Origin: Variovorax beijingensis
GTDB taxonomy: Bacteria > Pseudomonadota > Gammaproteobacteria > Burkholderiales > Burkholderiaceae_C
Direction of reading: 5' to 3'
DNA length: 64,000 bases
NCBI RefSeq assembly: GCF_003951285.1
Contig: NZ_RXFQ01000011.1
Location: forward strand, 124,001 to 188,000
The notes under the pieces were generated by a model. It was given only the letters and a program-made list of their open reading frames with translations, searched no databases and had not been told where the DNA came from. The position numbers and the translations under genes are program-made. The first letter of the stretch is position 1. Each line of letters starts with the position of its first letter. This document shows positions 9,100 to 17,278 of this stretch, piece after piece.

Positions 9100-9128
9100 T
9101 TGGCGGCTTTGCGGTCCCCGCCTACAAT
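9100..9128 (+). promoter_or_regulatory. Promoter of the glycine riboswitch - dadA transcript
   Basis: TTGGCG (9100-9105) and TACAAT (9123-9128) are separated by exactly 17 bp, a good sigma-70 arrangement in this GC-rich genome. Transcription would start near 9135, just before the first aptamer. Confidence 0.65.
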
Positions 9129-9136
9129 CGTTTCAC

Positions 9137-9376
9137 TGCAGGAGAGCGAGTAGTGCTTATTGCTACTCCACCGAAGGCGCAAACTCCCATAAACGCTCAG
9201 GTCGGCCCAACAGATTCTTTGAAGCTCTTTCAAAGAGTTTCGCGGCATGTACTGCATCAACTGACAAGCCGTCTGGAGAGCCATCACCTCGCGTGATGCA
9301 CCGAAGGAGCAAACCCGTTGCAAGGTGCAACAGGTGAATCTCTCAGGTACCAAGGACAGGGGGAGCGGCAACTTGG
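9137..9376 (+). promoter_or_regulatory. Tandem glycine riboswitch (two gcvT-type aptamers)
   Basis: Two aptamers of the gcvT/glycine class lie in tandem. Aptamer 1 shows GGAGAGC (9141-9147), a GAGTAG/CTACTC P2 hairpin, ACCGAAGGCGCAAAC and CGCTCAGGT. Aptamer 2 shows GGAGAGCC (9274-9281), a CATCAC/GTGATG hairpin, ACCGAAGGAGCAAAC, a GTTGCA/TGCAAC P3 hairpin, TCTCAGGT and GACAGGGGGAGC. These conserved blocks and their order are diagnostic. The 3' half of aptamer 1 is less canonical than that of aptamer 2. A P1-like helix for aptamer 2 can form between 9265-9271 and 9366-9375. The leader ends at the dadA start codon, so it senses glycine and controls dadA. Confidence 0.95.
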
Positions 9377-9460
9377 ACGGCGGTCGTCCGGTTGCTTGCT
9401 ATTGAATCAGTAGCACACCAAGTCCGCCGTTCAAGTGCCAATCTTCTAAAGGTACTTGAA
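9371..9460 (+). promoter_or_regulatory. Riboswitch expression platform: mutually exclusive helices at the dadA ribosome binding site
   Basis: Two helices compete for the same bases. Helix A pairs 9372-9383 (CTTGGACGGCGG) with 9424-9435 (CCGCCGTTCAAG): 12 pairs including one G-U. Helix B pairs 9430-9439 (TTCAAGTGCC) with 9451-9460 (GGTACTTGAA): 10 pairs including one G-U, 11-nt loop. Helix B directly abuts the AUG and takes up the GG of the AAAGG Shine-Dalgarno (9448-9452). Both need 9430-9435, so only one can exist at a time. No U-tract follows, so control should be translational. The aptamer 2 P1 helix also uses 9372-9375, linking ligand binding to the choice; I cannot decide from sequence whether glycine switches dadA on or off. 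Confidence 0.7.
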
Positions 9461-10762
9461 ATGCGTGTGATCGTTCTTGGCGCCGGCCTGCTCGGCGTGA
9501 CTTCTGCTTACTACCTCCAGCAACTCGGCCACGAGGTGACCGTGATCGACCGGCAGGCCACGCCGGCCGCCGAAACGAGCTTTGCCAACGGCGGGCAGAT
9601 CTCCGTCAGCCATGCCGAGCCCTGGGCCAATCCGAGCGCTCCGCTCAAGGTGCTGCAATGGCTGGGCAAGGAAGACGCGCCGCTGCTCTTTCGCATCCGC
9701 GCCGACATGCGCCAGTGGCTTTGGGGCCTGCAGTTCCTGCGCGAATGCACGCCGGCGCGCACCAGGCACAACATCGAGCAGATCGTGCGCCTGGGCACCT
9801 ACAGCCGCGAAATGCTGCAGCAGCTGCGTCGCGATACCGGCCTCGACTACGACCAGCGCACGCAAGGCATCCTGCATTTCTATACGACGCAGAAAGAATT
9901 CGACAGCGCCCTCGAGCCCGCCGAGCAGATGCGCGCACTCGGCTGCGAGCGCCAGGTGATCTCGGCCGACGAGGCCGTGAAGATCGAGCCCGCGCTCGCC
10001 CACATCCGCCCGAAGCTGGCCGGCGCCACCTATACGGCGGAGGACGAGTCCGGCGACGCGAATCTTTTTGCACGCGAGCTGGCAAAGCGCGCGGCCGCGG
10101 CCGGCGTGAAGTTCCTCATGAGCCACACGGTCACGGCGCTGCGCGAGGCCGGCGGCAGCATCGACCACGTCGAAGCCACCGACAGCGAAGGCCGCTTCCA
10201 GCGCATCCGCGGCGACGCCTTCGTGCTCGCGATGGGCTCGCTGAGCCCGATCGTTGCCGCGCCGCTGGGCATTCGGCTGCCGATCTATCCGGCCAAGGGC
10301 TATTCGGTAACGCTGCCCGTCAAAGACGCCTCCAAGGCCCACCAGGTTTCGCTGACCGACGACGAATACAAGCTCGTGTTCTCGCGCTACACCTCGGCCA
10401 GCGGCGATCGCCTGCGCATTGCCGGCACGGCCGAGCTCAACGGCTACGACCGCGACCTGAACCGCGTGCGCTGCGAAGCCATCGTGCGGCGCGTCGAAGA
10501 ACTCTTCCCGGGTGCCGGCGACACCACGCAGGCCCAGTTCTGGACCGGCCTGCGCCCCGCGACGCCGAGCAACGTGCCGCTGATCGGCAAGACGAAACTG
10601 CCGAACCTGTTCCTCAACACCGGCCATGGCACGCTCGGCTGGACGCACGCCTGCGGATCAGGCAGGTCGATCGCGCGCATCGTGAGCGGGCTCGCGCCCG
10701 AGGTCGACTTTGCGTTCACCGGCATGCCTGCGCCGGCGGCGCGCGTGCTGCAGCCGGCCTGA
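9461..10762 (+). CDS. dadA: D-amino-acid dehydrogenase, small (FAD) subunit type
   Basis: This DAO-superfamily flavoenzyme oxidises D-amino acids to 2-oxo acids and ammonia, passing electrons to the respiratory chain at the inner membrane. The dinucleotide loop VLGAGLLG lies at residues 5-12, TSFANGGQIS follows near 45, and the C-terminus has TGLRPATPSNVPLIG and NTGHGTLGWTHACGSG, close to the E. coli DadA pattern. It is 433 residues, the normal length. The ATG at 9461 has AAAGG eight bases upstream, inside the riboswitch hairpin. Expression is therefore probably set by glycine. No racemase (dadX) is adjacent. A related glycine-oxidising activity is possible and would explain the riboswitch. 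Confidence 0.9.
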   Translation: MRVIVLGAGLLGVTSAYYLQQLGHEVTVIDRQATPAAETSFANGGQISVSHAEPWANPSAPLKVLQWLGKEDAPLLFRIRADMRQWLWGLQFLRECTPARTRHNIEQIVRLGTYSREMLQQLRRDTGLDYDQRTQGILHFYTTQKEFDSALEPAEQMRALGCERQVISADEAVKIEPALAHIRPKLAGATYTAEDESGDANLFARELAKRAAAAGVKFLMSHTVTALREAGGSIDHVEATDSEGRFQRIRGDAFVLAMGSLSPIVAAPLGIRLPIYPAKGYSVTLPVKDASKAHQVSLTDDEYKLVFSRYTSASGDRLRIAGTAELNGYDRDLNRVRCEAIVRRVEELFPGAGDTTQAQFWTGLRPATPSNVPLIGKTKLPNLFLNTGHGTLGWTHACGSGRSIARIVSGLAPEVDFAFTGMPAPAARVLQPA

Positions 10763-10788
10763 ACGCCGGCGGGCAGGGCGAGGGAAGC

Positions 10789-12069
10789 TCAGTCCTTGCT
10801 GGTGAACACCGTCAGCACGCCGGTGTAGCCGTACAGGTGGTGGCGGGCAATCTCGCCCGCGGCGAAGAAGCCGACCAGCGGCACGTCGCCGAGCGCGTGC
10901 CGCACGATCTGCAGCTCGGCGCCCGGCGCGCCGAAATGCGGCCCGCCGCGTCCCGAGCAGCTCACGTACACCGCGCCCGCGATGCGGCGCGCCGGATGCG
11001 GCGCGGCCTCGGCCTCGCCGGCCGCGACGGCGCGCGCGGTGGCCAGCGTCTGCTCCTCGGGCTCGAGTTCCTCCCGGATTTCCGCGCAGATGCGCATCAG
11101 GTCGGCGCGCGCGGCTTGCGCATTGCGTCGGCAGAAGGTCAGGCGCATGCCGGCCTCCGCCACGTCGGCAATCGCGATGCCGCGGCGCGTGGGGTCCAGG
11201 CCGATGATGTGGCGCACCAGCACGTCGGCCCCCAGGTCGCCGGTGCGGCGGATGCCGTCGCTGCCTGCGTCGGCAAGGCCCACCAGGGTGGCACGCACGG
11301 CGTCGATGGCTTCCTGCGGCCGCTCGAGCGATACCTGCAGGTCGGCCAGCAGCACGTCGAGCGCGGGTTCGCCATCGAGCTTGAGCAACAGGTTGCCGTC
11401 GGCTTCGGTGATCTCGCGCTCGCGCCCCGCGCCCGAGCGCAGCGGCTGGCAGCCCTGGGTGACGCGCGACACCAGCCGCACGCCCTCGCCGAACACCACG
11501 CCCGACAAGCCGCCCGAAAACACGCCGCCCGCTGCGCCGTGCCCGCGGATGTTGCCGTTGCCGCCCACCGCGAACTGCAGCGCCCCGCCGCGGCCCGACG
11601 AGAGCCCGCCGAACAGATAGCCGGTGTCGGTGCGGCCCGCCATCTCGCCGATGAGTTCGGTCAGGTCGGGGGTGGCGGGGTCCGCGTGCACCAGCGCCGT
11701 ATGGGCCTCGAAGCCGCTCATTTCCGAATTGCCCAGCGGCGCCACGCCGGAGAACACGCGGTACTGGTCGCTCGGCAGCGCGCAGAGCATCAGGCTCAGG
11801 CCGGGCTCGTCGAAGTATTCGGCGTTGTTGGCCGAGACGCCGATGCCGACCGTGCCCGACCAGTCGGTGACCTCGGGCAGTTCGGCGCTCAGGTGGTCGA
11901 GGATGTCCTGCGCGTCCGACGCGTAGTGGTCGGTGATGTAGAGCAGCCCGAGCGTGGGCGACGGCGCGTAGTCGGGCAGCGCCATCTGCGCGCGCAACTG
12001 GGCCAGCACGAGGCCGGCTGCCATGCGCCATTGCGGGTGGGTGGCGTGGCCGGAAGGAAACAGCTTCAT
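10789..12069 (-). CDS. FIST N- and C-domain sensory protein (426 aa)
   Basis: The protein matches the FIST (F-box intracellular signal transduction) pair: an N domain with LLYITDHYASDAQDILDHL and GIGVSANNAEYF, and a C domain with GAVYVSCSGRGGPHFG and a Gly-rich end near VPLVGFFAAGEIA. In bacteria such proteins are thought to bind small ligands such as amino acids and feed signalling systems; no output domain is attached here. I took the ATG at 12069; a TTG at 12081 with GAAGAGA just upstream is a real alternative. It follows phaM by 49 bp on the same strand and is convergent with dadA. Its ligand is unknown. Confidence 0.85.
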   Translation of the reverse strand: MKLFPSGHATHPQWRMAAGLVLAQLRAQMALPDYAPSPTLGLLYITDHYASDAQDILDHLSAELPEVTDWSGTVGIGVSANNAEYFDEPGLSLMLCALPSDQYRVFSGVAPLGNSEMSGFEAHTALVHADPATPDLTELIGEMAGRTDTGYLFGGLSSGRGGALQFAVGGNGNIRGHGAAGGVFSGGLSGVVFGEGVRLVSRVTQGCQPLRSGAGREREITEADGNLLLKLDGEPALDVLLADLQVSLERPQEAIDAVRATLVGLADAGSDGIRRTGDLGADVLVRHIIGLDPTRRGIAIADVAEAGMRLTFCRRNAQAARADLMRICAEIREELEPEEQTLATARAVAAGEAEAAPHPARRIAGAVYVSCSGRGGPHFGAPGAELQIVRHALGDVPLVGFFAAGEIARHHLYGYTGVLTVFTSKD

Positions 12070-12118
12070 GATGCGTGCCAACCCGTTCTCTTCAATCTAG
12101 GAATGTGTGTGTATGTCG

Positions 12119-12853
12119 TCAGCGACGGCCGGCCGTTCGCTTGCGCGCGGCGGCCTTCTTTGCGGCGGCGGGCGCTGCCGCCTTCCTGGCCGCGGGTTTC
12201 GAGGCTGCAGGAGCCGCCGCCGGCTTGCCCATGGCACTGCCCACCGCATCGGCCAATGGCTGGGCCATGGCCGGCACCTTGAGCTGGGCCGCATCCTGCA
12301 GCGCCGAACTCGCGATCTGCTGGAACTGCTCGGTCAGCGAGCCCCACCATTGCATCGGATCGATCACGCCGGCGGCGCTGCCATTGCCGCCCGAAGCGGC
12401 AGTGGCCGAGGCCGGCTTGCTGCGCGCCTTCTTTGGCGGGGCCGGGGCTTCTTCCTCGGGCTCGGCTTCCGGTTCGGCTGGCGCAGCGGCCGCTGCAGGC
12501 GCCGGCGCGGCCGCTGCAGCCGCCTGCTTGGTGAACGCGCTGGCGATATCTTCCATCCGCACGTTCATGCCGCGCAAGGTCGAAAGCGTCATCTTTTGCA
12601 CTTCGAGCGCCTGGATGGTGGCCTTGAGCGCGTGGCCGTTCTGCTCGAGCCAATACTGGACCGTCTTGAGTTCCTGGATGCGCTTGTCGACCTCTTCCAC
12701 GCTCAGCGTGGGGGCCACCCAGCTCGCGAGGCTGGGCAATCCGGGCACCGCACCGCCCGCCGCGCCGCCGGCGCCACCGCCGGCAAGGTTCTTCAGAAAA
12801 TCGAATCCGGGGACGAATTGGCTGAAGTCGAAGGGTTGGCTGGCGTTGTTCAT
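12119..12853 (-). CDS. phaM: PhaM-type activator of PHB synthase / granule-associated DNA-binding protein
   Basis: The N-terminus FDFSQFVPGFDFLKNL and the region LPSLASWVAPTLSVEEVDKR followed by a helix (ELKTVQYWLEQN) are the PhaM signature of beta-proteobacteria. In Ralstonia/Cupriavidus PhaM binds PhaC1, activates it and tethers PHB granules to the nucleoid. The central part (about 125-150) is Ala/Pro/Glu-rich linker, and a second segment has MQWWGSLTEQFQQIA. The C-terminus is a Lys/Ala-rich histone-H1-like tail ending KKAAARKRTAGRR, suited to DNA binding. The start at 12853 has GGAG upstream. It shows the cell stores PHB, although phaC itself is not in this window. Confidence 0.85.
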   Translation of the reverse strand: MNNASQPFDFSQFVPGFDFLKNLAGGGAGGAAGGAVPGLPSLASWVAPTLSVEEVDKRIQELKTVQYWLEQNGHALKATIQALEVQKMTLSTLRGMNVRMEDIASAFTKQAAAAAAPAPAAAAAPAEPEAEPEEEAPAPPKKARSKPASATAASGGNGSAAGVIDPMQWWGSLTEQFQQIASSALQDAAQLKVPAMAQPLADAVGSAMGKPAAAPAASKPAARKAAAPAAAKKAAARKRTAGRR

Positions 12854-12940
12854 GCGGAGGTCTCCGGTTGGGTTTTCTTGTGATGCCAGCTTACTCCAAG
12901 GCACCGCCGTTTTGGGCCCGCACGCCCTCCCCGCCGCCCC

Positions 12941-14356
12941 TCAAAGTTCCGCGCGCACCTTGCTGAACACCTTCCAGAACGCCGCGTCCTGCGAGGTCGC
13001 GAAATTGATCCGCATCATCGTGCTCGGCGGCCGCCGCGCATGGAACAGCGAGCCCGGCGCGAGCAGGTAGCCCTGGTCGAGCATGCGCTGCGTAAGCGCG
13101 TCGGTGTCCACGCCGGTATCGACCCAGCCGAACAGGCCCGCCGGCTCCGACGCGAAGCTGCAGCCATGCGCCATGGCGAGCTTCACCGCGCGGCCGCGCG
13201 CGCCGTCGAGCCGGATGCGTATGCGCTCGGCATGCCGCCGCAGTTGCCCCTGGTCGATGCACCACGAAAGCGCCCGCTCGAACAGCGTGGGCGTGGTGAG
13301 CGTGGCCAGCAGCTTGGTCTCGAGCAGCCGCTCCTTCAGTTCCGGCGAGGCGGCCAGGAAGCCGATGCGCCAGTTGGGCGCCAGGATCTTGGCGAACCCG
13401 CTGACGTAGATGGTGCGCTGCAGCCCGTCGAGCGCGCTGAGCCGCGTGGCGTGCTCGGGCGCGAGGTGGCTGTAGGTGTCGTCCTCGACGATGTGGAAGT
13501 CGTGCTCGTTGGCCAGCTTGAGCACGCGGTGCGCGCTGCCGGGCGTGAGGCTGTAGCCGGTCGGGTTGTGCAGCACGCTCACGCTCACGAAGAGCTTGGG
13601 GCTGTGCAGCAGGCAGTACTGCGCCATCACCTCCAGGTCGGGCCCGTCGGCGCGGCGCGGCACCGGCAGGATGCGCATGCCCAGCGCCTCGAGCCGCGCG
13701 AACTCCAGCGCCCAGCCGGGCTCCTCGACCATCACCGGATCGCCCGCGCGCAGCAGCGTGCGGCTCACGATGTCGAGCGCGTGCGTGGCGCCCACCGTGG
13801 TCACGATCTGGTCGGGCGCGGCGGGCACGTTGATGCCCACGAGCTTGTTCGACAGGCTGCGGCGCAGCGCCGCGTCGCCCGAGGGTTCGCCGTACTGGAG
13901 CGACAGCTCCTGCAGCGCCGCTGTACTGGTCATGCGGCGCACGGCCGTCGGCATGAAGGTGGACGACATCCATTCGGGCGGAAACACGCCCATGCCCGGC
14001 TGCGGCTTGTCGCTGGGCCGGTGGAACATGCTGCGGATGAGCGAGCTCGCATCGGCCGGCACGCGCGAGGCCATCATCTGGATGACCATGGGCGCCGCAT
14101 TGGGCGGGCGCCCCTCCTGCACCGGCGCCGAGTCGCGCACGTAGAAGCCTCGCTGGCGGCGCGCCTCGACCAAACCCTGCGCCAGCAGCTGGTCGTAGGC
14201 GGCCACCACCGTGTAGGGGCTCACGCCCTGCTGGCGCGCGCATTCGCGCACCGAGGGCAGGCGCGCACCGGGCGGCAGCAGCCGGGTGCGGATGCGTTCT
14301 GCCAGCCGGTCGGCCAATTGCCCCGTGAGCGACTGGGTGGAGGTTCGTGTCAGCAT
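12941..14356 (-). CDS. MocR-family regulator (GntR winged helix fused to PLP aminotransferase fold)
   Basis: Residues 8-75 are a GntR-type winged helix (LPSVRECARQQGVSPYTV). Residues about 110-470 are a fold-type I aminotransferase domain with HNPTG (Asn264), DD at 292-293 and the PLP-binding Lys323 in SGFAKILAPN, so PLP should be bound. MocR proteins sense amino compounds or PLP vitamers and act as activators or repressors. It is divergent from a nine-gene operon, and the 104-bp gap holds a three-copy repeat that looks like its operator. That operon contains another aminotransferase and four exporters, so the regulator probably senses an amino acid-like substrate of those proteins. Confidence 0.93.
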   Translation of the reverse strand: MLTRTSTQSLTGQLADRLAERIRTRLLPPGARLPSVRECARQQGVSPYTVVAAYDQLLAQGLVEARRQRGFYVRDSAPVQEGRPPNAAPMVIQMMASRVPADASSLIRSMFHRPSDKPQPGMGVFPPEWMSSTFMPTAVRRMTSTAALQELSLQYGEPSGDAALRRSLSNKLVGINVPAAPDQIVTTVGATHALDIVSRTLLRAGDPVMVEEPGWALEFARLEALGMRILPVPRRADGPDLEVMAQYCLLHSPKLFVSVSVLHNPTGYSLTPGSAHRVLKLANEHDFHIVEDDTYSHLAPEHATRLSALDGLQRTIYVSGFAKILAPNWRIGFLAASPELKERLLETKLLATLTTPTLFERALSWCIDQGQLRRHAERIRIRLDGARGRAVKLAMAHGCSFASEPAGLFGWVDTGVDTDALTQRMLDQGYLLAPGSLFHARRPPSTMMRINFATSQDAAFWKVFSKVRAEL

Positions 14357-14387
14357 CTGGGACCCGGCTTCTGTGTCGAAAGAAAGA

Positions 14388-14437
14388 CCAATACAGATTT
14401 CGAATATGTTCGATCAACTGTATTGGAACTGTAATGG
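14388..14437. promoter_or_regulatory. Three-copy MocR operator candidate
   Basis: CCAATACAG (14388-14396) is the exact reverse complement of CTGTATTGG (14418-14426), 21 bp away. A third copy, CTGTAATGG (14429-14437), is a direct repeat of the second with one mismatch, two bases further on. Inside the inverted pair is a smaller palindrome, TCGAA-TATG-TTCGA (14400-14413). One inverted plus two direct copies is an arrangement reported for some MocR regulators. Confidence 0.65.
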
Positions 14438-14460
14438 TGTGAAAGTTTAGAGTGTATGCA

Positions 14461-15060
14461 ATGAACTGGCAAGAATTCACCGCGCTGCTGGTGCTGGCCA
14501 CGGCGATGAGTTTCTCGCCCGGTCCCAACACCACGCTTTCCACCGCCCTGGCGGCCAACGGCGGCCTGCCGCGCGCCATGCGCTTCGTGGTGGCCGTGCC
14601 GGTCGGCTGGACGCTGCTGCTGGTGCTGTGCGCGGCCGGCATCGGCGCGCTGGTGGTGGCGGTGCCTTCGCTGCGCCTGGGCATCAAGGCGCTGGGCGTG
14701 GGCTACCTGCTCTGGCTGGCGTACAAACTGAGCGGCAGCGGCACGCTCGGCCGCGCCGACGGCGCCAGCCTGAACATCGGCTTCAGCCAGGGCGTGATGC
14801 TGCAGTTCGTCAACATCAAGGCCTGGCTGCTCGCGCTCACGCTGGTGGCCGGCTGGATCGCGGGGCAGCCCGATGCGTTCGGGCGCTTCGCCATCGTCGC
14901 GCCGGTGATGCTGGTCTACGCCTTCATCAGCAACTTCACCTATGCGCTGGCCGGCGCACTGCTGCGCGAATGGCTCTCCAAGGGAAAGCGCCTGCTGTGG
15001 TTCAACCGCGCGATGGGACTGGTGCTGGTGCTCACGGCCTGGTGGATGCTGGGCGTATGA
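14461..15060 (+). CDS. LysE/RhtB-family exporter, first of three
   Basis: This 199-residue inner-membrane protein has the LysE/RhtB start MNWQEFTALLVLATAMSFSPGPNT, with the typical SPGPN motif after the first membrane helix, and about five or six hydrophobic helices. The family exports amino acids and small amino compounds by proton exchange. I took the ATG at 14461; a GTG three codons earlier is less likely. It is the first gene of the MocR-divergent operon, about 23 bp after the last operator repeat. It overlaps the next gene by 4 bp (ATGA). Its substrate is unknown. Confidence 0.92.
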   Translation: MNWQEFTALLVLATAMSFSPGPNTTLSTALAANGGLPRAMRFVVAVPVGWTLLLVLCAAGIGALVVAVPSLRLGIKALGVGYLLWLAYKLSGSGTLGRADGASLNIGFSQGVMLQFVNIKAWLLALTLVAGWIAGQPDAFGRFAIVAPVMLVYAFISNFTYALAGALLREWLSKGKRLLWFNRAMGLVLVLTAWWMLGV

Positions 15061-16022
15061 GCAGTCGCCTCCCTATCAAGGACGAGACACTGGGCATGTG
15101 GCTTGGCGTGATCGGCGTGGCGCTGTTCGCCATCACCTTGCCGATGACGCGGCTGGCCACCGGCACGCAGGGCGCGCCGCAGCTCTCGCCCTGGTTCGTC
15201 ACGCTCGGGCGCGCCGCGCTCGCGGGCGTTCTCTCGATGGTCTTCCTGCTCGCCACGCGCTCGCCGCGGCCCGCTGCGCACCAGTGGAAGCCTCTTGGCA
15301 TGGCGGTGCTCGGCAACGTGATCGGCTATCCGCTGCTGCTGGGCTACGCCTTGCGCGTGGTCACGGCCAGCCACGCGGCGGTGGTGACGGCGCTGCTGCC
15401 GCTCGTGACCGCGGCGGTCGCGGCCTGGGTGCTGCACCAGCGCGCGCGGCTCGGCTTCTGGCTCTGCGCCATCGCGGGCAGCGTGCTGGTGGTGCTGTTC
15501 TCGGTGCTGCGCGCGAACCAGGGCGGCCATGGCTTCGGCTTCGAATGGGCCGACCTGCTGCTGGTCGGCGCGGTGGTCGCGGCTTCGTTCGGCTACATCT
15601 ACGGCGCACAGGTCACGCCATCGCTCGGCGCCGAGCGCGTGATCTGCTGGGTCTGCGTGATGGCGCTGCCGGTGACGCTGCCCGCCACGCTGGCGATGTG
15701 GCCCGCGGAGCCCATCGCCACCTCGGCCTGGCTGGGCTTCGTCTACGTGGGCGTGTTCTCGATGTGGATCGGCTTCTTTGCCTGGTACCGCGGCCTGGCC
15801 CTGGGCGGCGCGCTGCGCGTGAGCCAGACGCAGCTGCTGCAGCCCTTTCTCTCCATCCTTGCATCCATTCCGCTGCTGGGCGAACCGCTCGACGTGGTCA
15901 CGCTGGGCTTTGCCATGGCCGTGGTCTGCACGGTGGTGCTCGGCAAGCGCCTTTCGCAGCCGCAGCCCGCGCAGCCCGTTCGTGCCGTTTCGCCGCGCGC
16001 AGCGAATGCCGAACAATCCTGA
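15057..16022 (+). CDS. EamA/DMT-family transporter
   Basis: Ten hydrophobic segments in two five-helix halves make this a DMT-superfamily carrier (321 aa): the first half starts LGMWLGVIGVALFAITLPMTR and the second contains FGFEWADLLLVGAVVAASFGYIYG. The family mostly exports metabolites and amino acids. The ATG at 15057 is coupled to the stop of the LysE gene. A second exporter of a different family in the same operon suggests that removal of an amino compound from the cytoplasm is the operon's main job. Confidence 0.92.
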   Translation: MSSRLPIKDETLGMWLGVIGVALFAITLPMTRLATGTQGAPQLSPWFVTLGRAALAGVLSMVFLLATRSPRPAAHQWKPLGMAVLGNVIGYPLLLGYALRVVTASHAAVVTALLPLVTAAVAAWVLHQRARLGFWLCAIAGSVLVVLFSVLRANQGGHGFGFEWADLLLVGAVVAASFGYIYGAQVTPSLGAERVICWVCVMALPVTLPATLAMWPAEPIATSAWLGFVYVGVFSMWIGFFAWYRGLALGGALRVSQTQLLQPFLSILASIPLLGEPLDVVTLGFAMAVVCTVVLGKRLSQPQPAQPVRAVSPRAANAEQS

Positions 16023-16052
16023 TCACACCCCACCCGACTGAAAGAAGACCCC

Positions 16053-17255
16053 ATGAACTGGAAACTCGCCGCCCGCGCCGCCAAGATGAATCCGTCGGTG
16101 CTGCGCGAAATCCTCAAGGTCACCGAGCGCCCCGGCATCATCAGCCTGGCCGGCGGCCTGCCCTCGCCCAAGACCTTCCCGATCCAGGCCTTTGCCGACG
16201 CCTGCGCCGAGGTGCTGCACAACGACGGCCAGGCGGCGCTGCAATACGCCGCAAGCGAAGGCTATGCGCCGCTGCGCCAGGCGGTGGCCGACATGCTGCC
16301 GTGGAACGTCGATCCCGCGCAGGTGCTCATCACCACCGGCTCGCAGCAGGGGCTCGACCTGGTGGCCAAGGTGCTCATCGATCCGGGCAGCAAGGTGCTG
16401 GTCGAGACGCCCACCTACCTGGGCGCGCTGCAGGCCTTCGGCCCGATGGAGCCGAATCCGGTGAGCGTGGCGAGCGACGACGAGGGCGTGATCGTCGAGG
16501 ACCTGGTGGCCAAGGCGAAGGATGGGCGCTTCATCTACCTGCTGCCCAATTTCCAGAACCCCACCGGCCGCACCATGACCGAGGCGCGCCGCGCGGCGGT
16601 GTCGGTCGCCGCGGCCGCCGCCGGCCTGCCGATCGTCGAGGACAACCCGTACGGCGAACTGTGGTTCGACGAAGCCCCGCCGCTGCCGCTGACCGCGCGC
16701 AACCCCGAGGGCTGCATCTACCTGGGTTCGTTCTCGAAGGTGCTGGCACCGGGCCTGCGCCTGGGCTTCCTGGTGGCGCCGAAGGCCATTTTTCCGAAGC
16801 TGCTGCAGGCCAAGCAGGCGGTCGACCTGCACACGCCGATCTTCACGCAGCGCATGGTCTCGGCCGTGATGAAGGACAACTTCCTCGAGCGCCATGTGCC
16901 CACCATCCGCGCGCTCTACAAGCGCCAGCGCGACGCGATGATGGCCGCGCTCACGCGCGAGATGGCCGGGCTGGACGTGAAGTTCAACGCGCCCAAGGGC
17001 GGCATGTTCCTGTGGGCGCGCCTGCCCGAGGGCATCGACACCGTCGCGCTGCTGCCCAAGGCGGTGGAGCGCAACGTGGCCTTCGTGCCGGGCGCGCCCT
17101 TCTATGCGGACCAGGGCGATCCGCGCACGCTGCGGCTGTCGTTCGTGACCGCCAGCGTCGAGGAGATCGACACCGCGATCTCCGCGCTGGCCCTGACGCT
17201 GCGCGAAGAGCTGGCGCTGCTGGGCGAACGCAGGCTCGCGCCCGAACCCGTCTGA
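16053..17255 (+). CDS. PLP-dependent class I/II aminotransferase (2-aminoadipate/LysN-like)
   Basis: Full-length (400 aa) fold-type I aminotransferase: the N-terminal ISLAGGLPSPKTFP, FQNPTG with Asn169, VEDNPYGEL with Asp197, and GSFSKVLAPGLRLG with the PLP Lys229. The pattern resembles 2-aminoadipate/multi-substrate aminotransferases and the aminotransferase half of MocR proteins. It would interconvert an amino acid and its 2-oxo acid. It lies 30 bp after the EamA gene in the operon controlled by MocR, so its substrate is plausibly what the regulator senses. Specificity cannot be fixed from sequence. Confidence 0.92.
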   Translation: MNWKLAARAAKMNPSVLREILKVTERPGIISLAGGLPSPKTFPIQAFADACAEVLHNDGQAALQYAASEGYAPLRQAVADMLPWNVDPAQVLITTGSQQGLDLVAKVLIDPGSKVLVETPTYLGALQAFGPMEPNPVSVASDDEGVIVEDLVAKAKDGRFIYLLPNFQNPTGRTMTEARRAAVSVAAAAAGLPIVEDNPYGELWFDEAPPLPLTARNPEGCIYLGSFSKVLAPGLRLGFLVAPKAIFPKLLQAKQAVDLHTPIFTQRMVSAVMKDNFLERHVPTIRALYKRQRDAMMAALTREMAGLDVKFNAPKGGMFLWARLPEGIDTVALLPKAVERNVAFVPGAPFYADQGDPRTLRLSFVTASVEEIDTAISALALTLREELALLGERRLAPEPV

Positions 17256-17278
17256 GCCGCAGCACGAGGCAGACCACG

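Noticed and set aside
7988..9337. A 449-codon plus-strand frame opposite rfbB running into the riboswitch
   Set aside because: Antisense to rfbB with its full SDR motif set; the extension over the riboswitch has no coding character.
9392..9460. An earlier TTG start for dadA
   Set aside because: The extra residues fall inside the riboswitch expression platform and precede the canonical Rossmann start; the ATG with AAAGG fits DadA length.
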